A stretch of DNA of 64,000 nt from Arachidicoccus terrestris (GCF_020042345.1 NZ_CP083387.1:4464001-4528000); one strand, 5' to 3'; numbered from the stretch's first letter, positions 51,411 to 60,659 are shown. The notes: generated from the letters alone by a model not told the origin. A program made the numbers and translations.

Positions 51411-53780
51411 ATGCTCAGACATTATATCAAAACCGCCTGGCGATCTCTTTTAAGAAGCAAAGGCTTTTCCGCAATAAATATTGCCGGCCTGGCCATTGGT
51501 ATGGCCAGTGTAATCCTGATTGGACTATGGTTACGAAATATGGTTAGTACAGACAGATTCTATCAAAAGGAAGATCAGCTTTATATTCTATCCAACCGTG
51601 ACAAAAATGGCGGTAATATATGGGCATGGCAGGCAACGCCAAAAATTCTGGGACCGACACTAAAAAGAGAACAACCAGCAATAGAAGCCGTTAGTAGATA
51701 CAACGGCACTAATTTTTTATTTACAAGTGGCAATATCAAGATGAATGCCGAAGGTGCTTATGTTGATAGCAGCTTTCTGGATATGTTTGATATGAAGCCG
51801 CTTTTTAGCACTAATAAATATGTAAACGCGCTTGCCGGTAATGACAAAATTGTATTAACACAGGCCTTTGCTAAATCTCTATTTGGTAATACTGACCCTG
51901 TCGGTAAACCCTTAATGCTAAATAATAAATACAACGTGACAGTTAGTGCGGTGATAAAAGATTTACCCAGTAATACGCAATTTGCTTTTGACTATCTCCT
52001 CTCCTGGGGTTTTGCGAAAAAAGCGGGCAATTATGATGAGTGGTGGGGCAATAACTCTGTCAATACCTTTATACAACTTCGACCTCATAGTGATTTAACG
52101 GTGTTCAATAATAAAATTAAAAACACGACGATTGACCATTCAAAAAGCACAGACGCGCAAACCACTGAAGTGTTCGCATTCCCTCTTAGCAAAAGGTTTC
52201 TATATAATAAAGACGTTAACGGCCAATTTGTTACTGGTAATATCGTTACCGTTCGTCTATTTTCTATTATTGCGCTCTTGATCCTGATCATTGCCTGTAT
52301 TAATTTTATGAATCTGAGCACGGCAAGGAGTGAAAGGAGAGCCAAGGAAGTAGGCGTCCGAAAAGTAATTGGCGCTTATAGAAGATCTTTAATTGGTCAG
52401 TTCTTATCAGAAAGTATTTTATTGTCAATACTTGCTTTTATGATTGCCATAGCGATAGTTGTCATTGCCCTGCCGTTTTTTAATCAATTGGTCGGCAAAG
52501 AGTTGACCATTCCCTTTGGCAATCTCTATACCTGGTTGGCTGCAGTCTGTTTTGTGCTCTTCACTGGTTTGTTGGCAGGGAGTTATCCCGCCTTATTTCT
52601 ATCGAGTTTCCGGCCGGTTAAAGTATTAAAAGGGGCTTTTAGGAAATCCCATTCCAAAATAAGTTTGCGTTCAGTACTGGTGGTTATCCAATTTACATTC
52701 AGCATCATCCTGATCATCGCTACGGTCATTGTTTCCAGACAGATTAAATACACGCAGCAACGCGACAATGGTTATGCTAAAAACGGTTTAATTTATACTC
52801 CGATTTCCGGGCAGATCGAGAAAAACTATCTTGTTATAAAGCACGAACTCTTAAGCAGTGGCGCTGTTTTAGCGGTATCAAAAAATATGTCTCCAATTAC
52901 CAGGCAATCCAGTGGTGGTTGGGGAGGCAAGTGGCCGGGTAGCACACCTGAAGATGAGCATACCAACTTCGCCAGGTATAGTACAGACGCAGATTTTGTA
53001 AAAACCATGGGTGTACAATTAATATCAGGAAGAGATATTGATATATACAAATACCCCGGGGACAGTACGGCCTGCCTACTCAACGAAGCAGCCGTCAAAA
53101 CAATGCATATTAAAAATCCGGTTGGGCTAAATTTCTATTTTGACACAACATTACATGTGGTGGGTGTTGTGAAAGATTTTGTGATTAACGGGGCGGCAGA
53201 AAAAGTTCATCCGATGATTATATTTGGACCCGGCTCGTGGTTCAACGATATACATTATCGATTGAACCCAAACCGGCCAACCGAAGACTGCTTAAAGCAG
53301 ATAAAAGCTATTTTCAACAAATATAATCCTGAGTATCCTTATCAATACGCTTTTGTGGATAAGGATTATGCAAAGAAATTTGCAGAACTACAACAGACTT
53401 CAAAGCTGTCCAGCCTGTTTGCAGGCCTGACGATTTTCATCTCCTGTTTAGGATTGCTAGGACTGATCATATTTATGGCAGAGACCCGGACTAAAGAGAT
53501 CGGGGTTCGAAAAGTACTCGGGGCATCTGTATTCAATATTACAAAGTTGCTTTCCTGGCAATTTTTAAAACTCGTTGGCCTTTCTTTTTTAATCGCCACG
53601 CCTATCGCCTGGTATGCCATGCATAAATGGCTACAGAATTTTGATTATAAGGTGCACATTGAGTGGTGGTGGTTTGTGGCGGCCGGTGCCCTATCGCTTG
53701 CGATCGCCCTGATAACCGTAAGCTGGCAGGCAATTAAAGCCGCCAGAACGAATCCTGTCCAAAGTTTGAAAACTGAGTAA
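51411..53780 (+). CDS. MacB/FtsX-type ABC transporter permease, two-domain form
   Basis: The 789-residue product is the long permease type of Bacteroidota. It has an N-terminal membrane segment in FSAINIAGLAIGMASVILIGLW, a MacB-like periplasmic domain, a first FtsX block of three membrane segments around 285-420 (ARSERRAKEVGVRKVIGAYR), a fourth segment near 430, a second periplasmic domain, and a second FtsX block at the C-terminus (AETRTKEIGVRKVLGASV). Such proteins export lipids, peptides or drugs, or transmit mechanical signals, with a separate ATPase. No ATPase gene is adjacent. No clear promoter is seen. Confidence 0.92.
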   Translation: MLRHYIKTAWRSLLRSKGFSAINIAGLAIGMASVILIGLWLRNMVSTDRFYQKEDQLYILSNRDKNGGNIWAWQATPKILGPTLKREQPAIEAVSRYNGTNFLFTSGNIKMNAEGAYVDSSFLDMFDMKPLFSTNKYVNALAGNDKIVLTQAFAKSLFGNTDPVGKPLMLNNKYNVTVSAVIKDLPSNTQFAFDYLLSWGFAKKAGNYDEWWGNNSVNTFIQLRPHSDLTVFNNKIKNTTIDHSKSTDAQTTEVFAFPLSKRFLYNKDVNGQFVTGNIVTVRLFSIIALLILIIACINFMNLSTARSERRAKEVGVRKVIGAYRRSLIGQFLSESILLSILAFMIAIAIVVIALPFFNQLVGKELTIPFGNLYTWLAAVCFVLFTGLLAGSYPALFLSSFRPVKVLKGAFRKSHSKISLRSVLVVIQFTFSIILIIATVIVSRQIKYTQQRDNGYAKNGLIYTPISGQIEKNYLVIKHELLSSGAVLAVSKNMSPITRQSSGGWGGKWPGSTPEDEHTNFARYSTDADFVKTMGVQLISGRDIDIYKYPGDSTACLLNEAAVKTMHIKNPVGLNFYFDTTLHVVGVVKDFVINGAAEKVHPMIIFGPGSWFNDIHYRLNPNRPTEDCLKQIKAIFNKYNPEYPYQYAFVDKDYAKKFAELQQTSKLSSLFAGLTIFISCLGLLGLIIFMAETRTKEIGVRKVLGASVFNITKLLSWQFLKLVGLSFLIATPIAWYAMHKWLQNFDYKVHIEWWWFVAAGALSLAIALITVSWQAIKAARTNPVQSLKTE

Positions 53781-53833
53781 ACATCGACAGAAACAGTACA
53801 TTCTGTTAAAAAACGAGGTTTTGGCAGAAATAT

Positions 53834-53865
53834 TTTGTCTACCTACTAATAGGTAGGTATATTTG
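53834..53865 (+). promoter_or_regulatory. Promoter of the tetR-fabF operon
   Basis: TTTG (53834-53837) is followed after 20 bp by TATATTTG (53858-53865), a full match. The ATG is only 4 bp after the -7 box, so the transcript is nearly or fully leaderless. Confidence 0.75.
53841..53858. promoter_or_regulatory. TetR-type operator in the promoter spacer
   Basis: ACCTAC (53841-53846) and GTAGGT (53853-53858) form an inverted repeat around TAATAG. It fills the spacer between the -33 and -7 boxes. It is presumably bound by the TetR protein encoded directly downstream. Confidence 0.65.
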
Positions 53866-53869
53866 CTAT

Positions 53870-54421
53870 ATGAACACACGTGATAAAATAATCCAGCTTG
53901 GGGATACATTCATACGAAAAATAGGTTATAACGCATTTAGTTTCAGTGATATATCCAAAGAGCTAAACATTAAAAACGCTTCAATACATTATCATTTTCC
54001 TGCTAAAACGATGCTCGTGACTTCTATAATTCAGAAACATCAGTTGTTGCTGGAAAAATTTAAGAAATCCGTATCGACTGCCACGCCGATGGAGAAAATG
54101 ATAAAATTTCTTTTAGTTTATTCAATTGGGCGTTCAGGCGATAAGATAAGTATTCTCGGGGCGCTGTCAAAGGACTATTACACTTTTGAACCGATGGTAC
54201 AGGTTGAGTTAAAGCTCCTGATGGAAAATACATTGAATTGGCTGACAGAAACCCTGAAAGAAGGAAAGATAGAGGGCATATTCCATTACAAAATGGAGGA
54301 TAGAACGAAGGCATTAATAATCATTACAAATATTCTCGGAGCTGAGCAATTAGCCCGGATTACATTCAAACACGATTTTCAGGAAATTAAGGAAACGATC
54401 CTTTCTGATTTGATAAAATAG
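53870..54421 (+). CDS. TetR/AcrR-family regulator, probably controls its own fabF operon
   Basis: The 183-residue product has a TetR-type head (FSFSDISKELNIKNASIHYHFPAKTMLVTSII) and a helical C-terminal domain. The inverted repeat ACCTAC-N6-GTAGGT between its promoter boxes is a natural site for it. The fabF-like gene begins 6 bp after its stop, so both are one operon. The context suggests it senses a lipid or acyl compound, or a fatty-acid synthesis inhibitor, but this is inference. The ATG lies immediately behind the -7 box, and no other start fits. Confidence 0.9.
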   Translation: MNTRDKIIQLGDTFIRKIGYNAFSFSDISKELNIKNASIHYHFPAKTMLVTSIIQKHQLLLEKFKKSVSTATPMEKMIKFLLVYSIGRSGDKISILGALSKDYYTFEPMVQVELKLLMENTLNWLTETLKEGKIEGIFHYKMEDRTKALIIITNILGAEQLARITFKHDFQEIKETILSDLIK

Positions 54422-54427
54422 CAATAG

Positions 54428-55672
54428 ATGAAAAGAGTTGTAATAACAGGACTTGGTGCATTGACGCCCATAGGCAATACTGTGGAGGCATTCAGGCAAG
54501 GATTGTTTAATGGCCAAAGTGGTGCCGGACCTATTACGAAATTTGATGCGACGAAATTCAATACCCGGTTTGCGTGTGAACTTAAAAATTTCGATCCGCT
54601 GGATTTTATGGAAAAGCCTGAAGTAAGAAAGTACGATTTGTTTACCCAATATGCCCTCAGCTGTGTTGACCAGGCGATAAAACAAGCCGGTATTGACTTT
54701 GATAAGCTCGATAAAAACCGCATTGGTGTTATTTGGGGGTCCGGGAATGGTGGTATTACGACCTTTCAACAGCAGATTACGGAATTTAATGCAGGTGACG
54801 GAACACCCAGATTTAATCCCTATTTTATTCCAAAGATGATTGTGGATATAGCTGCCGGGATTATTTCAATAAAATACGGGCTGAAAGGCGTAAACTTTGC
54901 AACTGTTTCCGCCTGTTCCACCTCTAACACCGCTATTATTGATGCGTTCAACTATATCAAATGGGGAAAAGCTGATATGATTATTACGGGTGGCTCTGAA
55001 GCGCCGATTACCGAAGCATCCGTCGGCGGTTTTAATGCTGCCAGAGCATTATCGACCCTTAACGGCAACCCACAGGCCGCGTCCAGACCCTTCGATATAC
55101 AAAGAGATGGTTTTGTTATCGGCGAAGGAGCGGGTGCGCTTATACTGGAAGAAATGGAATATGCCAGAAAGAGAGGAGCCACTATTATCTGCGAGATTGT
55201 AGGCGGAGCCATGGCCGCTGATGCTTATCATTTAACGGGTACCCATCCAGAAGGCGAGGGTGCAACGCTCGGAATGAAACTGGCATTAGAAGACGCCCAA
55301 ATCAAACCGGACCAGATAGATTACCTGAATGCACACGCTACTTCAACAAAACAGGGTGATACAAGTGAGTTGAGAGCCATAGAAACCGTGTTTGGCAGGT
55401 CAGCAAGTTTAAACATTAGTGCAACAAAGTCAATGACGGGCCATTTACTGGGTGCCGCAGGCGCAATTGAGGCAATTGCCTGTATTCTGGCCATTCATGA
55501 GCAAACTGTTCCTCCCACCATAAATACGGCTGAAGTAGATGCTGAGTTTAATGATGTTTTTAACCTGACGCTTGGTTCTGCCCAGAAAAGAGTTGTAAAT
55601 TACGCGATGAATAATACTTTTGGATTTGGAGGTCATATTGCAACAAGCATTTTTAAACGGTATATCTCTTAA
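54428..55672 (+). CDS. Beta-ketoacyl-ACP synthase II (FabF-like), stand-alone with a TetR regulator
   Basis: The 414-residue product is a condensing enzyme of the KAS II type. The triad is Cys163 in VSACSTSN, His303 in NAHATSTKQGD and His339 in SMTGHLLGAAGA. Start motif RVVITGLGALTPIG and end motif NNTFGFGGHIATSIF are normal. The Cys neighbourhood reads ACSTSN, where ACATS is the more usual form. No acpP, fabG or other synthesis gene is adjacent. Pairing with a TetR regulator suggests an inducible second copy used for membrane lipid adjustment or a special acyl chain, not the housekeeping enzyme. Confidence 0.92.
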   Translation: MKRVVITGLGALTPIGNTVEAFRQGLFNGQSGAGPITKFDATKFNTRFACELKNFDPLDFMEKPEVRKYDLFTQYALSCVDQAIKQAGIDFDKLDKNRIGVIWGSGNGGITTFQQQITEFNAGDGTPRFNPYFIPKMIVDIAAGIISIKYGLKGVNFATVSACSTSNTAIIDAFNYIKWGKADMIITGGSEAPITEASVGGFNAARALSTLNGNPQAASRPFDIQRDGFVIGEGAGALILEEMEYARKRGATIICEIVGGAMAADAYHLTGTHPEGEGATLGMKLALEDAQIKPDQIDYLNAHATSTKQGDTSELRAIETVFGRSASLNISATKSMTGHLLGAAGAIEAIACILAIHEQTVPPTINTAEVDAEFNDVFNLTLGSAQKRVVNYAMNNTFGFGGHIATSIFKRYIS

Positions 55673-55817
55673 AGATAGCTGATCGGCCTAAACGCCAGCA
55701 CCTTTCGGCCCATTAAAAAATTGGTAATTCCGCTTAATCTGATGCGCAGGCGCTTTAAATATCGTATCTTACAACCGAAGTTGATCCATTTTTACAGACC
55801 CTTAAAAACCAAGTCTA

Positions 55818-56183
55818 ATGGAAAAGACCTTTTCAAATGTTGATGCCTATATTGCCAGTTTCCCTCCGGATATCCAGATGCTATTAGACGATGTACGAAG
55901 TACAGTCAAAAAAGCCGCTCCAGGAATCACTGAAGGAATCAGTTATGGGATCGCTGCTTATCATTATAAGGGAAAGCCTGTGTTATATTTTGGAGGATTC
56001 AAAAAGCATATAGGACTTTATGCCACACCTGAAGCACAGCAGGAATTTAAAGAAGAGCTGTCGGACTATAAGCAAGGCAAAGGCTCTGTCAAGTTTCCTT
56101 TCGGTAAGCCTCTCCCCTTGCCACTGATCACCCGGATCGTAAAATTCAAAATGCAACAGCTTAAAAGTAGTTCGAAAAGGTAG
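55818..56183 (+). CDS. DUF1801 (YdhG-like) domain protein
   Basis: The 121-residue product matches the small DUF1801/YdhG family: V-D-A-Y-I-A-S-F-P-x-x-x-Q near the start, P-G-I-T-E-G-I-S-Y-G-I-A-A-Y, G-K-P-V-L-Y-F-G-G-F-K-K-H-I-G-L-Y, and G-K-G-S-V-K-F-P-F-G-K-P-L-P later. One family member was named as an iron chaperone (Fra) in Bacillus, but the activity is not general knowledge for all members. It is a single gene. Confidence 0.87.
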   Translation: MEKTFSNVDAYIASFPPDIQMLLDDVRSTVKKAAPGITEGISYGIAAYHYKGKPVLYFGGFKKHIGLYATPEAQQEFKEELSDYKQGKGSVKFPFGKPLPLPLITRIVKFKMQQLKSSSKR

Positions 56184-56222
56184 TACCTTTGCCTGATAAG
56201 CATAAATAAAGTCAGCAAAGTA

Positions 56223-56387
56223 ATGGGTATTTTAAAACAAATAGCAGAATATCTTTATATTAAAAGAGATAAAAGCAAGCCAAAACCTAGTCTATATATC
56301 AGGATGATGCATGGCATGAACCGAATTTCCATTATTGTATTCTTAATTGCGCTGCTAATCCTGCTTTACAGATGGATATTTAAGTAA
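56223..56387 (+). CDS. Small membrane protein, DUF6728-like
   Basis: The frame of 54 codons begins MGILKQIAEYLYIK and ends YRWIFK. A basic linker (KRDKSKPKPSLYIRMMHGMN) precedes one membrane segment (ISIIVFLIALLILLY). The G-I-x-K-Q-I-A-E-Y opening and M-H-G-M-N-R-I-S before the helix are the features of DUF6728 proteins common in Bacteroidota. The function is unknown. It starts 39 bp after the DUF1801 gene and is short enough to be missed by length cut-offs. Confidence 0.75.
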   Translation: MGILKQIAEYLYIKRDKSKPKPSLYIRMMHGMNRISIIVFLIALLILLYRWIFK

Positions 56388-56406
56388 TCCTGCATTTTAG
56401 CGCGGT

Positions 56407-56916
56407 TTAGTTGTCTACAGCAGGCTTTTGCCGGAAGGAAAAGTAGCGTTGGGAGAAATAAGTAAATGTAATGACTAGGGCATAATCAATTATATACGCC
56501 GGCGTAGGATACCAGTGAAATACTTCGACAAATATTTTAAGGAAAGTATAATTCAGCAGAATATTACACATAACGATCATGAAATATCTGAATAGCTGCA
56601 CACGCCTTCTAAGGTGTGAACCTGGAAAAACCACAAACAGGCTCAGGTAAAAGCCGATCGGAAAAGTAATCAGAAAAGCAGAGATAAAGGAAGCTACATA
56701 AGGTGTCAGCACCAGGCCAAAGGGTAGATAAACCAATTGTTTCTCATATACGAAATGCAGGAACGAAGAGAACAAAATAATGTTCAAAGCCGCATTACCC
56801 CCTCCACAGACGGCATATCGAAAAGTCTGTGCCGGCATAATCCTTTTAAAGGGCGGATAAAAGAAATCCACCAATGTCAGAATCAATTTTTTTAACTTAT
56901 AATGAAGCTTCAACAT
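56407..56916 (-). CDS. GtrA-family membrane protein
   Basis: The 169-residue product has four membrane segments in the GtrA pattern: TFRYAVCGGGNAALNIILFS in helix 1, then a pair around residues 65-100 and RYFMIVMCNILLNYTFLKIF, ending with YALVITFTYFSQRYFSF. GtrA proteins help flip or hand over lipid-linked sugars for cell-wall or O-antigen glycans. No glycosyltransferase is adjacent, so the partner is unknown. The gene converges with the DUF6728-like gene and diverges from argS. Confidence 0.88.
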   Translation of the reverse strand: MLKLHYKLKKLILTLVDFFYPPFKRIMPAQTFRYAVCGGGNAALNIILFSSFLHFVYEKQLVYLPFGLVLTPYVASFISAFLITFPIGFYLSLFVVFPGSHLRRRVQLFRYFMIVMCNILLNYTFLKIFVEVFHWYPTPAYIIDYALVITFTYFSQRYFSFRQKPAVDN

Positions 56917-56926
56917 AATTGAGTCG

Positions 56927-56934
56927 CAAATGTA
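56927..56934 (-). promoter_or_regulatory. -7 box TACATTTG of the GtrA gene
   Basis: On the minus strand TACATTTG lies at 56934-56927, 10 bp before the ATG at 56916. No TTTG is found at the usual -33 distance. Confidence 0.45.
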
Positions 56935-57048
56935 AATAACAAATCCTTAATAATCACGCATCCTTCATAATGATTTGCACCATTTTACCATATATATTTG
57001 AACTCATATTCACCTAAATTGTGCCATTTTTCCCCTTCCAAAACTGTA

Positions 57049-57098
57049 TTTGTTATTCCTTGCTAAACAAATTATTTTTGCCCACAGAAATACTTTTG
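57049..57098 (+). promoter_or_regulatory. Promoter region of argS with two -7 boxes
   Basis: TTTG (57049-57052), then 20 bp, then TATTTTTG (57073-57080) is a full promoter match. A second box TACTTTTG (57091-57098) lies directly before the ATG at 57100 and would give a leaderless message. Confidence 0.65.
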
Positions 57099-57099
57099 C

Positions 57100-58896
57100 A
57101 TGAATATTATTACACAGATAAAATCTGCCGCAGCGGCCACCATTGAATCTTTATATGGCATACATCTTTCCCCGGAATCAGTGCTCATTAATCAGACCAA
57201 ACCGGAATTCGAGGGAGACTATACTGTTGTTCTCTTTTCCTTTGTAAAACAACTTAGAAAGTCTCCGGAAGCCTTAGGCCAGGAGATCGGTGAACAGTTA
57301 GTTAAAGGCTGGCCGGACCTTTTTACAGATTTTAACGTGATCAAAGGCTTTTTAAACCTAAGTGTAGCAGACAGGTACTGGCAGGATTTTCTTGAAGAAA
57401 ATCTTGGCGGTACAGGTAAGACGGCTTTCGGCCAATTGCCGGCCACCGGGGAGCGGGTCATGGTAGAGTACTCCTCTCCTAATACAAATAAGCCCTTGCA
57501 CTTAGGACATTTAAGGAATAACTTCCTGGGTTATAGTATCACAGAAATTCTTAAATGCGCGGGGAATGAAGTATTTAGCTCATGTGTGGTGAATGATCGA
57601 GGCATCCATATCTGTAAATCCATGATTGCCTGGCAAATGTTCTCAAATGGAGCAACACCTGCCTCAACAGGCATCAAAGGAGATCATTTCGTCGGACAGT
57701 ATTATGTAAAATTCAATGATGAGTATAAACTACAGGTGCAGGCACTGATTGACAGCGGCCTGGAAAAAGAGCTGGCAGAGAAACAGGCTCCCATCATGGA
57801 AGCTACCCAACAAATGTTGCTGGACTGGGAAGCGGGCAAACCTGAAGTGATTGAACTTTGGAAGAAAATGAATAGCTGGGTATATGAAGGGTTTGATGTA
57901 ACTTATAATACGATCGGAACCACCTTTGATAAAGTCTATTATGAGAGCAATACCTATTTATTAGGCAAAGATTTGGTGGAACAGGGTCTCGCAAAAAAAG
58001 TTTTCTACAAAAAAGAAGATGGCAGTGTCTGGATAGACCTCACCCAGGATGGGCTGGATGAGAAATTGGTAAGAAGAAGCGACGGCACTTCTGTCTACAT
58101 TACGCAAGATATAGGTCTGGCCGAACAAAAGCAAAAGGAGTTTAATATACAGGAAAGTATCTATGTTGTCGGCGATGAACAAAATTATCATTTTAAGGTA
58201 TTAAAACTCATCTGCCAAAAACTTGGCCTGCCCTCTGCAGACGGTATCTACCATTTAAGCTATGGCATGGTAGAATTGCCGTCGGGGAAAATGAAGAGCC
58301 GGGAAGGGACTGTCGTCGACGCCGACGACCTGATCGCCAATATGATCGAAATCGCCCGCCAGAAAACAGAGGAGCTGGGTAAAGTGAGCGATTTTAACGA
58401 GGAGGAGCTAGCCGTCCTGTATAATATGATTGGTTTGGGAGCACTTAAGTTTTTCCTGTTGCGTGTAGATCCTAAGAAAAAAATGCTGTTTAATCCGGAA
58501 GAAAGTATTGACTTTCATGGATTTACCGGGCCATTTGTACAATATACGTATGCAAGGATCAAAAGTATTCTGCGGAAGCTGGAGCTGCAGGGTGAACAGA
58601 CGGCCACAGATAAAGTCGCTACAGATCTTTTGAAACCGGAAAAAGAGGTGCTGGTTGCTTTGGAACAATACCCTGCATTAATTCAGGAGGCAGCAGATGA
58701 GCATGATCCTTCAAAGATCGCCATTTATGTCTTCAATCTGGCCAAGCTGTTCAACGCGCTTTATGCTGAACTTTCTATCCTTAATGCAGAATCGAAGCAG
58801 AAAAAGATGCTAAGGTCCAGCATCGCCCTTCTTACCGGGGATACTATTAAACGTAGTATGGCTCTTTTAGGCATCGAGGTGCCAGAAAGAATGTGA
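57100..58896 (+). CDS. argS: Arginine--tRNA ligase
   Basis: The 598-residue product charges tRNA-Arg. It has the N-terminal Add-1 domain (about 1-110), the HIGH motif as HLGH at residues 134-137 within NTNKPLHLGHLRNNF, and the active-site block YGMVELPSGKMKSREGTVVD, which takes the place of KMSKS. The C-terminal DALR anticodon-binding domain follows (about 470-598, with FVQYTYARIKSIL). Length and order are normal for a class I synthetase. It diverges from the GtrA gene. Confidence 0.97.
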   Translation: MNIITQIKSAAAATIESLYGIHLSPESVLINQTKPEFEGDYTVVLFSFVKQLRKSPEALGQEIGEQLVKGWPDLFTDFNVIKGFLNLSVADRYWQDFLEENLGGTGKTAFGQLPATGERVMVEYSSPNTNKPLHLGHLRNNFLGYSITEILKCAGNEVFSSCVVNDRGIHICKSMIAWQMFSNGATPASTGIKGDHFVGQYYVKFNDEYKLQVQALIDSGLEKELAEKQAPIMEATQQMLLDWEAGKPEVIELWKKMNSWVYEGFDVTYNTIGTTFDKVYYESNTYLLGKDLVEQGLAKKVFYKKEDGSVWIDLTQDGLDEKLVRRSDGTSVYITQDIGLAEQKQKEFNIQESIYVVGDEQNYHFKVLKLICQKLGLPSADGIYHLSYGMVELPSGKMKSREGTVVDADDLIANMIEIARQKTEELGKVSDFNEEELAVLYNMIGLGALKFFLLRVDPKKKMLFNPEESIDFHGFTGPFVQYTYARIKSILRKLELQGEQTATDKVATDLLKPEKEVLVALEQYPALIQEAADEHDPSKIAIYVFNLAKLFNALYAELSILNAESKQKKMLRSSIALLTGDTIKRSMALLGIEVPERM

Positions 58897-59225
58897 TTTC
58901 TTTATTAATTCGTTGATTTTTAATTATTATGGTTATTTAAATAAAGTAATAGTTTAGTTATGAGATGTTGTTTCAAGACTAACGTAATGCACATCGGTAG
59001 ATAATTTTACAGCTGCGGTTTATATTAATGTCTATGTATTATATAAAGTATTATTTATTAATAATTTGTAATTTAATTTGGCAGCTTTGATCCCCAAGAG
59101 GTTTATGCGACTCTGTGGTGTTTTACTCCCTAGTGGATGTATACAGTTTTAATTATATTGAATCTTCCTGTACATTTGCAGCACTGAAAATCAAAAATTG
59201 TCCTTTATAATAAAATAAGCACATT
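58897..59225. other. Intergenic region with the promoter of the alpha-oxoamine synthase gene
   Basis: The 329-bp gap is AT-rich. The -7 box TACATTTG is at 59171-59178, 48 bp before the ATG at 59226, with TTTT rather than TTTG at 59147-59150 as a possible -33. No hairpin with a T run follows argS, and no small gene or RNA was recognised in the rest. Confidence 0.55.
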
Positions 59226-60500
59226 ATGGCAGATATTTTTGCACGACTGCTGCAAGACTCAGGCCCGATAGGCCAGCACCGCGACAGAGCACATGGTTAT
59301 TTTGCCTTCCCGAAGCTGGAAGGACCACTAGGAAGTCGCATGAAATTTCGTGGAAAGGAGGTGATTGTATGGAGCCTTAATAACTATTTAGGTCTGGCCA
59401 ATCATCCGGAGATTCGTAAAGTTGATACAGAAGCAACAGCGGCTTATGGACTGGCCTACCCGATGGGAGCCAGAATGATGAGCGGTAATACGGAAAAGCA
59501 CGAAGAGCTGGAAAGGCGCCTGGCAGCATTTGAAGGCAAAGAAGATGCTATCCTGTTAAACTATGGCTATCAAGGAATCATGAGTGTGATTGACGCTGTA
59601 TGTGGCAGGCATGATGTGATTGTATACGACGCTGAGTGTCACGCCTGTATCATGGATGGCATGCGCATGCAGTTGGGCCATAAATTTGTCTTTAAGCACA
59701 ACGACATCAAAGATTTTGAAAAACAGATGGACCGTGCTACTACGCTGATCAATAAACAAAAGCAAGGCGGCATTCTGGTCATCTCAGAAGGTGTATTTGG
59801 CATGGCCGGTGACCAGGGAAAGATCAAGGAAATCGTTTCTTATAAGGGAAAATACGATTTCAGGCTATTAGTGGATGATGCCCACGGTTTTGGGACTTTA
59901 GGGGAAAAAGGTGCTGGTGTTGGCGAAGCTCAGGACTGTCAGGACCAGATTGACCTCTATTTTTCCACATTTGCTAAATCTATGGCCTCTATCGGCGCTT
60001 TTATCGCCGGTGACAAAGCCATTATGGATTATATTCGTTATAATATCCGTTCGCAGATTTTTGCGAAAAGCTTGCCGATGCCGCTAGTCGTCGGTAACCT
60101 GAAAAGACTGGATATGCTGCAGACGATGCCTGAGCTAAAAGAAAAGCTTTGGAGTAATGCATTAAAGCTGCAAAATGGCTTGAAAGAAAAAGGATTTGAT
60201 ATTGGTGAAACCAATACGCCTGTTACGCCCGTATATATGAAAGGAGGTGTTGAGGAAGCCACCGCTATGGTTATGGACTTAAGGGAAAACTACAGTGTTT
60301 TTGCCTCTATTGTGGTGTATCCTGTTATTCCTAAAGGGCATATCATATACAGGCTGATACCTTCTGCGGTGCATACGGATGAGGATATCGAACAGACTTT
60401 ACTGGCCTTCAGTGAAACTAAAAAGAAGCTGGATGCCGGTGCCTATAAGGTCGCTGAAATTCCCGATGACTGGCGGCAGACCACAGCCTCTGATGTCTAA
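59226..60500 (+). CDS. Alpha-oxoamine synthase, serine palmitoyltransferase-like
   Basis: The 424-residue product is a PLP enzyme of the alpha-oxoamine synthase family (KBL, BioF, SPT). Features are the WSLNNYLGLANHPEI start, SGNTEKHEELE, the cofactor-stacking His in DAECHACIMDG, LLVDDAHGFGTLGEKGAG with the PLP-holding Asp and His, and the Schiff-base Lys251 in FSTFAKSMASIGAF. The T-F-A-K-S form is that of serine palmitoyltransferase rather than BioF. SPT makes 3-ketosphinganine, the first step of the sphingolipids typical of this phylum. No bio or sphingolipid gene is adjacent, so the exact reaction is inferred. Confidence 0.87.
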   Translation: MADIFARLLQDSGPIGQHRDRAHGYFAFPKLEGPLGSRMKFRGKEVIVWSLNNYLGLANHPEIRKVDTEATAAYGLAYPMGARMMSGNTEKHEELERRLAAFEGKEDAILLNYGYQGIMSVIDAVCGRHDVIVYDAECHACIMDGMRMQLGHKFVFKHNDIKDFEKQMDRATTLINKQKQGGILVISEGVFGMAGDQGKIKEIVSYKGKYDFRLLVDDAHGFGTLGEKGAGVGEAQDCQDQIDLYFSTFAKSMASIGAFIAGDKAIMDYIRYNIRSQIFAKSLPMPLVVGNLKRLDMLQTMPELKEKLWSNALKLQNGLKEKGFDIGETNTPVTPVYMKGGVEEATAMVMDLRENYSVFASIVVYPVIPKGHIIYRLIPSAVHTDEDIEQTLLAFSETKKKLDAGAYKVAEIPDDWRQTTASDV

Positions 60501-60543
60501 GCCAGGTGCTTAGTACAGAAGCATTTAGCACAAAATAATATAG

Positions 60544-60612
60544 GAGGTTTAAAGTTAACTGGCAAATTCCTTATTTTTAGGCAGCTGGCAAAGACTTTAA
60601 ACCTCTTTTTTT
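60544..60612 (+). terminator. Rho-independent terminator after the alpha-oxoamine synthase gene
   Basis: GAGGTTTAAAGT (60544-60555) pairs perfectly with ACTTTAAACCTC (60594-60605), with a 38-nt loop, and a T7 run follows at 60606-60612. Confidence 0.78.
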
Positions 60613-60659
60613 AATCCAGAGCTTCTCTTTCCATTAGGTATTTGAATGTAAAAACGTAT

